NCBI RefSeq assembly: GCF_047345415.1 | Contig: NZ_JBLFEP010000005.1 | Location: 248,001-312,000 of the forward strand | Source: Maribacter_C sp947494565 | GTDB lineage: Bacteria; Bacteroidota; Bacteroidia; Flavobacteriales; Flavobacteriaceae | Reading direction: 5' to 3' | Length of the DNA: 64,000 nt | Shown here: piece by piece, positions 7,752-16,928 of the stretch | Layout of the letters: every line of letters starts with the position of its first letter | Numbering within the stretch: position 1 is the first letter of the stretch | The notes under the pieces: generated by a model | What the model was told of the DNA's origin: nothing | Seen by the model: the letters and a program-made list of their open reading frames with translations, nothing else | Database searches by the model: none | Program-made: the position numbers and the translations under genes

Positions 7752-10169
7752 TCATAGTTTAAGTTTTAGTTGAGCCTCTTCTTGATTATGCATCACCTTA
7801 AAAGTCATTTCTTTTAAGTCAGGATTCTCATTTAAAAGGTTTTGAATTTGTTCAAAATCTTTGATGGTTTTCCCCTGGTATGAAATAATAACATCTCCCG
7901 TTTCAAACCCAGATCTCCCCAAGATTGAATAGCCGGGCACATTTACTAATAGAACTCCTTGAATATCGGACAAACCGGCCGCCGATCGTTCTTCCATGGT
8001 CTCTACATTTTTCACGGTAGCCGTATCCCAAATATAGGTCTTACCTTCTTTTTTCGTGGAAAAGGCATTTATTGACGGAATTATGGGCTGCTTGGCCATA
8101 CTTTTTAATTTCTCCGAAACAACACCAAATTCATTCATCGGAAAATTTTTAAATCCGATTGCGAAGGCCGGAGAATTTTCAGCAACGCTAAAGTCCCCAT
8201 CCTGCGGATTCACGAACAATGGCTTACCGACTACTGAATTTAAATCAGCTTTGTTCTTCAAAAATCGCGTCTTGTCAAACCCGTTTGTGATAAAGAGATT
8301 AGAGTCTAACTCCTTCCCCCATTTCCCATCTTTAGCAATACTCCGGCTCATTATAGCAGGTCTATAAGCCCCTGAAATAATATTTTTCTTGAACACATCG
8401 CCACTATTCGCATACCAAACATGCGGATGTAGACTATTGTTTATAATAATATTGTTATAGGCCATCCTATGATACCCTTCTCTCATTTTTAGGCCTCCAT
8501 TCAAGAGAAGATTGTTATAAATCAGGTAACGAGAAGAACCGTCGTCAAGGTCGATATCCCACCCATGGTCACAACGCCATCTGCTGTTTCTGATAATATT
8601 GGGTTCTATCATATCAAGATATGGCAATAGCGTATCCTTTTCAACCTGCAGGGCAGTTTCCTTGATATCGGGGGTCCAAAAACGATCGCGACCCCATGAA
8701 TTGAAACTACCATGATCGCCTGTTTCCAACACGGTATTGAATACATCGCAATTTTCGATGATATGCCCTCCGAATGTGCCTTCACTTATATTTATTCCTG
8801 CACGGGGCACGTCATAAATTGAACAATGATCGACCGTAATTCTTGAAGACATGGAAATTTGAATAGGTGCAGTTTGTTTTTCAAAACGCCCTGTCATGGT
8901 GATCAAGCAATCTTCTACGCGGCAATCTTGTGGATAGTTATCGCCTTTGGGACCTGGAATTCTATCTAAACTCCCGTAGTCTTGGGGGCCGTATCGAAAC
9001 AATGGACTTCGTACCATTGCCGGGTCGCCTACAAAGGCAATGCCGCTCGCACCAGAATCGTGAATATAGCAACTCTTGAATGTTAGGTTTCTATTATGGT
9101 TGTTTACAAATATGCTGTTGCCACCCAATTGGTCAAACTCGCAATTGGTTATAAGGCAATTTTCCGCTCCTGTAAACTTAAGTGCTCCCCCTCTATAGGT
9201 AGTCCAATCACTTCGTAACAAGGGTTCCTTGTTTTCCATAAAACTGCGTGATGCATGACGAAAAACCAAACCGTCAAAAGAGATGAATTCCACGGGCTTT
9301 TCTTTCGTTCCCTTTAATTCAAGAAGGTTCTTTAATCGGACTACTTCTATTTTTGCATTTTGAATTTCAATATTTTCTTCGGGATAATAATAAAGCACCC
9401 TTTCCGTCTTATTGAAATACCATTCTTGTGGTGCATCCAATTCTTCGAAAACATTTTCAATAATTCGATATCTCGGATGCATTGCCGAGGGCCTGTTATT
9501 CTGCCAGCCACCTTCAAGAATAAGACTATCGTTTTTGGTCTTCCCTTTTACCAACCAATGCATATCGCCCCAAAGTGCCGCATGCATAGCGTGAACATAG
9601 GCACCTTCCGGATTTTCATAAGAAGCAATACGTTTTGAACTTAAGGGATCGTTATCAGGGTCAGGCTCTTTGGTATGTACTAAATCCCAAGTATCAAATA
9701 CATTTTTCCCGACTCTAGCATTGGGAAATCTAGCCATACGCTGATTGCGACCGTTTACATACAGCAGATCTATACTCGTTAATCCCTCTGGGATTTTGGC
9801 CTTATAGATTCCATCTTTGTGCCGTTCCCAGCTCAAATCCAATAGTGTTCCGCCACTGATTATGGCCTTCCCTTTAGTAGCAGCCTTATATGTAATGCCA
9901 TTTTCTTTGGAACCAGAATGTTCAGTTTCAAAAACTACCGACTCGGACAGGTAATAGGTGCCATCTTCAAAAATAATATCTACGGGGCTTTTTTTGATTA
10001 GGGCAATTGAAAGATCTCTGGCCCTTTGAATTGATTTTATGGGAGCATCTTTGGTTCCGAAAGCAGTATCATCCCCATTTGTAGCAATATAAATTTCAAC
10101 CGCCTGTTTTTGACAAGAAAAACAGATCCACAAAAGGACAACTGAAAATACGGTGTGTACTACCTTCAT
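7752..10169 (-). CDS. GH141-like parallel beta-helix protein with C-terminal PDZ domain
   Basis: This 805-aa lipoprotein has Cys19 in ICFSC. Residues 27-120 hold the YIATNGDD..GT..API.SIQRAR..DGTYYL pattern and SGG motif typical of GH141 and related beta-helix enzymes. A long right-handed beta-helix follows (about 290-640, many NC/HDSGASGI turns). Residues about 730-805 form a PDZ-like domain (GVLLVNVPGYSILGRSGFETGD, then VIISYQGKTI). GH141 includes an alpha-L-fucosidase and a xylanase, so a fucose-glycan activity fits but is inferred. The PDZ tail is not part of the standard enzyme. The ATG overlaps the upstream sulfatase stop by 4 nt. Confidence 0.78.
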   Translation of the reverse strand: MKVVHTVFSVVLLWICFSCQKQAVEIYIATNGDDTAFGTKDAPIKSIQRARDLSIALIKKSPVDIIFEDGTYYLSESVVFETEHSGSKENGITYKAATKGKAIISGGTLLDLSWERHKDGIYKAKIPEGLTSIDLLYVNGRNQRMARFPNARVGKNVFDTWDLVHTKEPDPDNDPLSSKRIASYENPEGAYVHAMHAALWGDMHWLVKGKTKNDSLILEGGWQNNRPSAMHPRYRIIENVFEELDAPQEWYFNKTERVLYYYPEENIEIQNAKIEVVRLKNLLELKGTKEKPVEFISFDGLVFRHASRSFMENKEPLLRSDWTTYRGGALKFTGAENCLITNCEFDQLGGNSIFVNNHNRNLTFKSCYIHDSGASGIAFVGDPAMVRSPLFRYGPQDYGSLDRIPGPKGDNYPQDCRVEDCLITMTGRFEKQTAPIQISMSSRITVDHCSIYDVPRAGINISEGTFGGHIIENCDVFNTVLETGDHGSFNSWGRDRFWTPDIKETALQVEKDTLLPYLDMIEPNIIRNSRWRCDHGWDIDLDDGSSRYLIYNNLLLNGGLKMREGYHRMAYNNIIINNSLHPHVWYANSGDVFKKNIISGAYRPAIMSRSIAKDGKWGKELDSNLFITNGFDKTRFLKNKADLNSVVGKPLFVNPQDGDFSVAENSPAFAIGFKNFPMNEFGVVSEKLKSMAKQPIIPSINAFSTKKEGKTYIWDTATVKNVETMEERSAAGLSDIQGVLLVNVPGYSILGRSGFETGDVIISYQGKTIKDFEQIQNLLNENPDLKEMTFKVMHNQEEAQLKLKL

Positions 10170-11632
10170 TCTTTTATTCTTTTACCTCGTTTTGGTAACT
10201 GCTCCTGCCACTCTTCTAGCATTGCTAGAAGTTCTTTCGTCTTCATTGGATTCTCTTGTGAGAGGTCTTTACTTTCAAAGCGATCATCGTAAATATTGTA
10301 AAGTTCAACACGCTCTTGATTTTCATCTGCCAATAGTTTCCAATTACCATCGCGTACGGCACCCGAGACCCAACCGTTAGGCCGACTCGCACTTTGTGTT
10401 GGAAAACGCCAATCCCAAAACAACGGTTTGCTGCGTTTAAACAAGTTGTTATCGAAAATTGCAGTAAAGCTTTCCCCATCGGGTTGGTAATCAACGGGAA
10501 GTTTTTTACCTGCCAATGCCGCAAAGGTCGGTAAAAGATCAACTGCCGACAGTACACTTGTGCTATCAATAGCTCCCGCATTTACCCTACCGGGCCATCT
10601 TACGATAAAAGGTACGTTCACCCCACCTTGAGTAATATCAACTTTACGTCCCTTCATTCCTCCTGTAGAACCCACAAATAAAGCAGGCGGAACATGTGCA
10701 GGTCCATTATCACTACTAAAAATGACCAATGTATCCTCATCCAATCCCATTTCGTTTAGTGCCTTCATCAAACGACCGATATGAAAGTCGGCATCGGTCA
10801 ATACTGCATAATAGGTTTCTTTGTCCGGATCAAGGTCTTTGTAGGGGGTTCTTTGTTCATCCGTAGGCCAAAGTGGTGTATGCGGATCTTTTAACCAAAG
10901 ATTTACGAACATTGGCGATGCTTTCTTCTTATTACGTTTTAGAAAATCGATAGTCGCATCAACCACGATTCGGCTTGAGCTATGTACCCATGTACTATCA
11001 CTATCCATATACCGGGTAGTCGGCCATAGCTGGTCTCCTTTCCAGGTAGGGCCATTTCCATTCCAAACCCGGGTTTCATCATAACCATAGACCTTGGGCT
11101 CTGGGGCGGACAAGTCTCCATGCGGTAGCCCTCCCCCACCCAAATGCCACTTTCCGAAGTGAGCGGTAGTATAACCTGCCTGTTGCATAAGCCTCGGCAT
11201 ATACACTGGAAGGGTCTCATCTAACCAATTTGGCATATTTCTGTTGGCATTAGGTTCATTACCCGCAAAATGTCCATGTACCCGATGTCTCGCTGGAAAA
11301 TGGCCTGTAATGACCGAGGTGCGACTCGGCGAACATACACCACTAGTTACATGAAACTGAGTGTATTTGGTACCCTGCTTGGCTAATTTATCAATATTGG
11401 GCGTGGCAACTTCGGTTGCGCCATAACACCCAAGATCCCCATAACCCCAGTCGTCGGCAAAAATGAAAAGGATATTTGGTTGATTTTTGGTTTCAACTTT
11501 TTGAGCCTGCTTTTCTTTTTTGTTATTGGTTTGACAGGAAAAAGGCAATATGCACCCCAAAAAGCTTATTACCACAATATTCTTTATTGATTTTCCAATC
11601 TGATCCATCATTAAATTTTTAATGCTATTCAA
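10166..11632 (-). CDS. Formylglycine-dependent sulfatase lipoprotein (arylsulfatase A-like)
   Basis: This 488-aa protein has an N-terminal signal with Cys33 in LPFSC. The active site is complete: FIFADDWGYGDLGCYG (metal Asp60/Asp61), Cys100 in CSPSR for formylglycine, GKWHLGGG, and FSSDNGPAHVPP. The C-terminal WDWRFPTQ and GNWKLL regions are typical of arylsulfatase A-type S1 enzymes. It should act on sulfated fucan pieces at the cell surface or in the periplasm. It overlaps the GH29 gene by 8 nt upstream and the GH141-like gene by 4 nt downstream, so translation is coupled. Sulfate position specificity is unknown. Confidence 0.9.
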   Translation of the reverse strand: MNSIKNLMMDQIGKSIKNIVVISFLGCILPFSCQTNNKKEKQAQKVETKNQPNILFIFADDWGYGDLGCYGATEVATPNIDKLAKQGTKYTQFHVTSGVCSPSRTSVITGHFPARHRVHGHFAGNEPNANRNMPNWLDETLPVYMPRLMQQAGYTTAHFGKWHLGGGGLPHGDLSAPEPKVYGYDETRVWNGNGPTWKGDQLWPTTRYMDSDSTWVHSSSRIVVDATIDFLKRNKKKASPMFVNLWLKDPHTPLWPTDEQRTPYKDLDPDKETYYAVLTDADFHIGRLMKALNEMGLDEDTLVIFSSDNGPAHVPPALFVGSTGGMKGRKVDITQGGVNVPFIVRWPGRVNAGAIDSTSVLSAVDLLPTFAALAGKKLPVDYQPDGESFTAIFDNNLFKRSKPLFWDWRFPTQSASRPNGWVSGAVRDGNWKLLADENQERVELYNIYDDRFESKDLSQENPMKTKELLAMLEEWQEQLPKRGKRIKE

Positions 11633-13451
11633 GGCTTTTCAATGGGGTAAATCGAATTTCTTTTAAGCTGGCACTTTCCATATCGCCTTCTTTTAGAGCG
11701 ACAGAAATCCTATGCTTTCCTGCTTTCTCGAATTTTAGCAGGCCCATTTCATAATGCTGATATACCTCGGAAGAATTCTGCTGGTTTTGAACCATCGCAG
11801 CTTCTTCATTCTCAATGCGCCAAACGAGTCTGCCATTACCCGCGTAGTTCAAATCTATTTGATAATATCCTGCATCCATGATTTCAAATTCCCAATGTAC
11901 TTTGCTGGTTTTCGTCCAATCTTGCGCCTGCGAAATGTGCTTCCATTCTCCGAATTTTTCCATCCATTTTTTTTCTTGGATTTTACACCCTTCGGCTTCA
12001 GCAAAATCCATCGGTAAAGTTGTTATATAAATTGGATCTATGCTCAAGAACTTGTCTATTCTCAAAGTACCTTCAACTTCAACTTCGACCACCGAAACCA
12101 ATTTCTCTGGTCTCTCGGATGGTAGTTCGATACTTACCCAGTTTCCTAGTTTTTCAGTCTTTAAGGTTTCCTGCTTTCCATTGACCCATAATTTGGCACT
12201 TTTTATTTTATTTGTTAGACCAGGCAGGTGAATTTTTCCATCTAGGGGCCATTGGTAAATGCTGAGATTCAGCTTTCCGTCTTTTTCAGTCACGTCTCCC
12301 CAAGGCAATTGACGCCCCCAAGGGGATGCATTTGCAGCATAGACTACCTGAGGATATTTTTTAATCCATTCACCAGATACCCTCAATGCGTTTTCCGCTT
12401 CAAATGGAATGATTCCATCTGGAGTCGGGCCGACATTCAACATGTAAGTGCCTCCTCTAGCAACTGTAGAAATCACGGATTTCAGAATACGTTTTGGGCT
12501 TTTCCAATTTTCATCATACCAAGCATATCCCCATGAGTCATTGGTAACGTCTACTGTTTCCCACAATCCGTCTACATTCCTAACCGGAATATTCATGTCG
12601 CCTAGCGATAGGTAATCTCCAAGACCATGGCCCGCCCTACCCGAAATCATGGCATTTGGTTGATTTTTCCTAACCACGGAGACCAATTCCTCAACGTATT
12701 TTTTCTCCATATCCCCAGGAGTATCAAACCAAACCATGGCTATATCACCATATTGGGTGGTGATTTCCTTTACCTGGGGCAGACACTTTTCTTTAAAGTA
12801 ATAATCGAATCCTACGGACTTGCCTTTGTCATTGATTTTTGGTCCTCCATTACCGCCGGGAAAGGTCCAATCTTGATTATGGGAATAATAAAACCCGAAA
12901 CCGAGGCCTTCTTCTTTACACGCTTTTGACAATTCTTTCATGGGATCTCGAGCAAAAGGAGTGGCTTTGACGATATTAAAGTCATTACTTTTTGAATCAT
13001 ACATCGCAAAACCATCGTGGTGCTTGCTGGTCACCACAATATATTTCATGCCGGCATCTTTCGCCAACTTGGTGATTGCCTTAGCGTCAAAATTGACGGG
13101 GTTGAAGTTTTTAGCCTCGGACATATATTCATCTACAGGAATTCCCGCCCTTCTCGGATTCATTATCCACTCGCTAATACCGTAGTAGGTTTTGTCTTTC
13201 CATTTGTTAGCGATGTTCGAGTAAATACCCCAATGTATGAACATTGAATAATTACCATCATCGAATAACGAAGCCCTATCCCCTATATGGGAGCGATCGA
13301 TTACTTTTTGATCGCCCCACATCTCATCCATTCCTTTTTCTTTAGAGTCTTGGGTATATAGACCAAGACTACTTATCATAAGTAGGAATGTAATAAATCG
13401 TATCATTTTTTTCTCATTATATGTTTTTCCCTTCCTTTTGATTTTGGTCAT
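11625..13451 (-). CDS. GH29 alpha-L-fucosidase, exported
   Basis: This 608-aa retaining fucosidase has a GH29 catalytic barrel at about 45-390: MFIHWGIYSN, YIVVTSKHHDGFAMYDS (His144/His145), FGFYYSHNQDW, and the nucleophile Asp243 in AMVWFDTPGD. Residues about 400-605 form beta-sandwich domains including an extra C-terminal module. The ATG overlaps the upstream stop as ATGA. A second start, Met16 (13406), would give a more usual signal peptide; both are exported forms. It should release terminal alpha-L-fucose from oligosaccharides made by the upstream uptake system. Confidence 0.92.
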   Translation of the reverse strand: MTKIKRKGKTYNEKKMIRFITFLLMISSLGLYTQDSKEKGMDEMWGDQKVIDRSHIGDRASLFDDGNYSMFIHWGIYSNIANKWKDKTYYGISEWIMNPRRAGIPVDEYMSEAKNFNPVNFDAKAITKLAKDAGMKYIVVTSKHHDGFAMYDSKSNDFNIVKATPFARDPMKELSKACKEEGLGFGFYYSHNQDWTFPGGNGGPKINDKGKSVGFDYYFKEKCLPQVKEITTQYGDIAMVWFDTPGDMEKKYVEELVSVVRKNQPNAMISGRAGHGLGDYLSLGDMNIPVRNVDGLWETVDVTNDSWGYAWYDENWKSPKRILKSVISTVARGGTYMLNVGPTPDGIIPFEAENALRVSGEWIKKYPQVVYAANASPWGRQLPWGDVTEKDGKLNLSIYQWPLDGKIHLPGLTNKIKSAKLWVNGKQETLKTEKLGNWVSIELPSERPEKLVSVVEVEVEGTLRIDKFLSIDPIYITTLPMDFAEAEGCKIQEKKWMEKFGEWKHISQAQDWTKTSKVHWEFEIMDAGYYQIDLNYAGNGRLVWRIENEEAAMVQNQQNSSEVYQHYEMGLLKFEKAGKHRISVALKEGDMESASLKEIRFTPLKSLE

Positions 13452-16400
13452 TGTCTTTCAAAAGAAAGTAACCTTGGCGCAGCATTGTTTAGGGCAAAAA
13501 TAAACCCCTCCTTGCCTTTCACGCCTTTGATTCTCTCTATTGCTTTGACTTCATTATCTATTAGCAGCCCGCTTTCATTCATTGACAGGGCATCAAAACC
13601 CTTCTGCCCATTGTTTTGAAGAACAAGACCAATACCGGCATCAGACCTTGGTGTTTCTACCTCTGTATCATATAAGTTTCCAGCGATTAACAGGTCTGGA
13701 TACGCGTCTTCATTATAGTCAAAAACCACAATGCTATTGATTGATGAAAATTGGGCTTCAATGGGGAGTTCATGCATTATATATGTTCCATCTCCTTTAT
13801 TTTCAAACCAATGATGGGCAAAAGTGTTCACTTTTTTATGAATTGAATTTTCAAGCATACCTTCTCCATAAATATCATCTAAGCTTGCCGACGCAAATGA
13901 TGCATAGGTTTCAAAGTTCTTCTTGATCATTGGAATTTGCTGAGAAGAACATTCCCTTCCTCTTAATGGTAGTTTAACCCCTTTTTTGGTAACACTCAAT
14001 ACGATATCTTGCTTTTTATTTTCATCAAAATCATTCACATATATCTCAAAGGGGGAATCTTCCGTACTCTTGTATTTACTATTTAGACCAAGATTACCTG
14101 CAACGAGGTCCATATCGCCATCATTATCGAGATCAGCTGTTGTTATCGAATTCCACCAGCCTACGGTATTTTCAAAGCCCATTTTTCCGGTCACATTGTT
14201 GAAACGATTACCATCATTTTCAAAAAAGGTAATCGGCATCCATTCACCAGTCAAAATTAAATCTTGCTTACCATCGGCATTAAAGTCTTGCCATAAGGCA
14301 TCTGTCACAAGACCAATGTTTTCAAGTTCCGGAGCAATCTTTGCCGTTACATCTACAAATTCTATGGTCAGATCCATACCTCCGGTATTCTCCAAAAGAT
14401 AGCTTTTAGGAGGTTGAAGGTAGTACCCAGGTTGAATCCTTCCTCCAACAAAAAGATCCATATCGCCATCACCATCAAAATCTATAGGGGCTACTTTGAG
14501 TCCACTTGCATTTATTTGGGGAAGCCCACCTTTTGATTTCACAAAACCCTCAGGCGTATTCACATACAAGCGGTCTTGATAAAAATCAGCGTTATTTACT
14601 AGATTATTCCCGCCGCTTGCAACATACAAATCTAAATCGCCGTCTGAATCGGCATCAAAAAAAACAGCTCCCGTATCTTCAAAGGATTCGTCTTCTTTCC
14701 AAGGGCCATCCATCTCATCAAACCCTCCAAATCTGTTTTGAATAAATAATGCTCCTGCACTGTTCCTTGCATTTCCAACGAAAAAATCATCAAAACCATC
14801 TTTATTGATATCCGCTACCGTCAAGGCCGGACCTAATTCAGAATTTTTATGAGGTAATAAAGGCTCCACCAAGAAATCGTTATAAAGATCTTCCTTATGG
14901 GAAAAACTCAGTCCTGATTCTTTTGTAATATCCGTAAATGCCAATTTTCGCTTTCCCGGTTCAGTGTTTTTTTCTTTCGCATTCGCATAATACACTTCCA
15001 ATGTTTGATTGACAGGTACATTCTTTAGAGATTCTACCTTTCCGTCAGGCCAAAAAATTTCAATGCTATCTATGGTTTCTTCCTGTCCCAATCCGAAGTG
15101 AACTATAGGTTCTACACTGGATTGAAAACCGCGGGTTAGGCTATGTTCTACCCATTGCGTGGTATTACCTGATACAAGCTTGATTTTAGAACCAAGCCCC
15201 ATGGGGTTGTTTGTACTGCCATGTAATTTTATTCGGTAAAAGTTAGTTCCCTGACTATTGTTCCGGAGCAGACTTGTTTCGTCATCTATATTATTGATGA
15301 CCAAATCTAAATCGCCATCATTATCTAAGTCACCATAAGAAATACCGTTTGAAAAACCTTTGTAGTTAACATTCCATTTTTCCGAAACATCTTCAAATTC
15401 GTAGCCTCCCTTGTTCTTGAAAAGAAAATTTTCGATAGGTGTCGAGGGTGCTTTGTTCATATCTATCTTTTCCCGGACTAATGAGGTGGCGTTTTCCGTA
15501 CTAAGCAAATCATTGTTATTGACATCAAGCCTCATGCCATTGGTGATGACAATATCTTTCAGACCATCGTTGTCAAAATCGGCAAAAAGGGGAGCCCAAC
15601 TCCAATCAGTAGTTGCGATACCTGTCAGTCTTGCTACATTGCTAAAAATAGGTCTCCCTAGATTGTCGATTCCGTTATTGACCTGAAGGCTATTCTGCAT
15701 ATATTGATAGTGAAATCCCATGGACACCATACCATAAAAAGATTCAGGGTCCATACTTGCCATGTTGGTCTTAGAGCGGTAATAATCGTTAGGGGTCATA
15801 TCTACCTGCACGAGATCCATCAAACCGTCATTATTAAAATCTGCAGCATCGACGCCCATACCGAACATTGAGGTTTGTCTACTGGTTTCCTTGATTTTTT
15901 CATTGAACGTGCCATCGCCGTTGTTTATATAAAAGTAATCTGGCACATTAAAATCGTTGGAAACATATAGGTCTTGCCATCCGTCATTATTGAAATCGCT
16001 GGCCACCACACCTAGAGAAAGGCCAAAATTCAATACTCCGGATTCCTCCGTAATGTCCGTGAACTTTCCGTTTCCTTCATTTCTGAACAGATGACCAGAT
16101 TCAATAGGATTACGTAACTGCATTTTTTCATAGTAATAGCTATTGGGCATGGTTAACGGTATTACTGGATAATTACAGACATAAAGATCTAAGTCTCCAT
16201 CATTATCACTATCAAAAAATGTTGCCTGTATTGAGTTACTTTTATCGGCGATACCGTATTGAGCAGCCATTTCAGTGAAGCTCACTTGTCCCGAATCGCT
16301 AGGACCGTCATTGACGAACAATTGGTTTTGGGTATTACCGCTCAGGCCTGAAACACTCACATAAATATCCAACCAACCATCTGTGTTGATGTCAACCATG

Positions 16401-16783
16401 GTGACCCCCGTATACCACCTACTATCCCCATCTATTTCAGCTTCCTTAGAAATATCATCGAAAGTCATGTTACCTTTGTTTAGGTATAATTTATTGGGGG
16501 TCATATTCCCCGTTAAGAATACATCGGTAAGCCCATCATTATTGATATCGCCTAAGGCCACTCCGGCACCCATGTAGATGTATGGAAAGGTATTGTAGTT
16601 AAAGGTATCGGATAGTGTAAGATCATTGCTGAAGGATATACCCGACGTTACAGCTGTTATTTTCTCAAATCCATAAAGATTGGTTTGGATTTTACCTTCA
16701 CTTTCGCCACATGCCATGAGCATTAGAACAATTAAAGAAGTTGAAAGCTTAGTAATAAGTGACATTTTAGAAAATGGCTTCAA
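13448..16783 (-). CDS. FG-GAP/VCBS and ASPIC/UnbV repeat lipoprotein
   Basis: This 1111-aa lipoprotein has Cys25 in LMACGES. It consists of many calcium-binding-type FG-GAP/VCBS repeats (DINNDGLTDVFLTGN, DFNNDGWQDLYVSND, DLDNDGDLDLVINN, DGDGDMDLFVGG and others), forming one or two beta-propellers, with an ASPIC/UnbV domain at about 515-600 (SKIKLVSG, then VHFGLGQEETIDSIEIFWPDG). No catalytic site is seen. Such proteins are common in flavobacterial glycan loci, probably at the cell surface, but their role is not settled. It is the first gene after the hairpin behind susD and overlaps the fucosidase gene by 4 nt. Confidence 0.85.
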   Translation of the reverse strand: MKPFSKMSLITKLSTSLIVLMLMACGESEGKIQTNLYGFEKITAVTSGISFSNDLTLSDTFNYNTFPYIYMGAGVALGDINNDGLTDVFLTGNMTPNKLYLNKGNMTFDDISKEAEIDGDSRWYTGVTMVDINTDGWLDIYVSVSGLSGNTQNQLFVNDGPSDSGQVSFTEMAAQYGIADKSNSIQATFFDSDNDGDLDLYVCNYPVIPLTMPNSYYYEKMQLRNPIESGHLFRNEGNGKFTDITEESGVLNFGLSLGVVASDFNNDGWQDLYVSNDFNVPDYFYINNGDGTFNEKIKETSRQTSMFGMGVDAADFNNDGLMDLVQVDMTPNDYYRSKTNMASMDPESFYGMVSMGFHYQYMQNSLQVNNGIDNLGRPIFSNVARLTGIATTDWSWAPLFADFDNDGLKDIVITNGMRLDVNNNDLLSTENATSLVREKIDMNKAPSTPIENFLFKNKGGYEFEDVSEKWNVNYKGFSNGISYGDLDNDGDLDLVINNIDDETSLLRNNSQGTNFYRIKLHGSTNNPMGLGSKIKLVSGNTTQWVEHSLTRGFQSSVEPIVHFGLGQEETIDSIEIFWPDGKVESLKNVPVNQTLEVYYANAKEKNTEPGKRKLAFTDITKESGLSFSHKEDLYNDFLVEPLLPHKNSELGPALTVADINKDGFDDFFVGNARNSAGALFIQNRFGGFDEMDGPWKEDESFEDTGAVFFDADSDGDLDLYVASGGNNLVNNADFYQDRLYVNTPEGFVKSKGGLPQINASGLKVAPIDFDGDGDMDLFVGGRIQPGYYLQPPKSYLLENTGGMDLTIEFVDVTAKIAPELENIGLVTDALWQDFNADGKQDLILTGEWMPITFFENDGNRFNNVTGKMGFENTVGWWNSITTADLDNDGDMDLVAGNLGLNSKYKSTEDSPFEIYVNDFDENKKQDIVLSVTKKGVKLPLRGRECSSQQIPMIKKNFETYASFASASLDDIYGEGMLENSIHKKVNTFAHHWFENKGDGTYIMHELPIEAQFSSINSIVVFDYNEDAYPDLLIAGNLYDTEVETPRSDAGIGLVLQNNGQKGFDALSMNESGLLIDNEVKAIERIKGVKGKEGFIFALNNAAPRLLSFERQ

Positions 16784-16852
16784 AAGGGTGAATTTGATAA
16801 AAATGCTTAAAATGAAATCAATAATAATTTACTGTAAAGAACTAAAGAATAA

Positions 16853-16885
16853 AAATAGTCCTCGATGAAAAATCGAGGACTATTT
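16853..16885 (-). terminator. Hairpin between susD and the enzyme operon
   Basis: Perfect 14-bp stem, AAATAGTCCTCGAT (16853-16866) and ATCGAGGACTATTT (16872-16885), with a 5-nt loop. Read on the minus strand it follows the susD stop by about 43 nt and is followed by a U-rich TTATTCTTT run. It can act as a terminator or attenuator that lowers expression of the downstream enzyme genes relative to susCD. Confidence 0.75.
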
Positions 16886-16928
16886 AAACTAAAACTAACT
16901 CAAACAAACTGTTTTTTGTCCATTTCAA

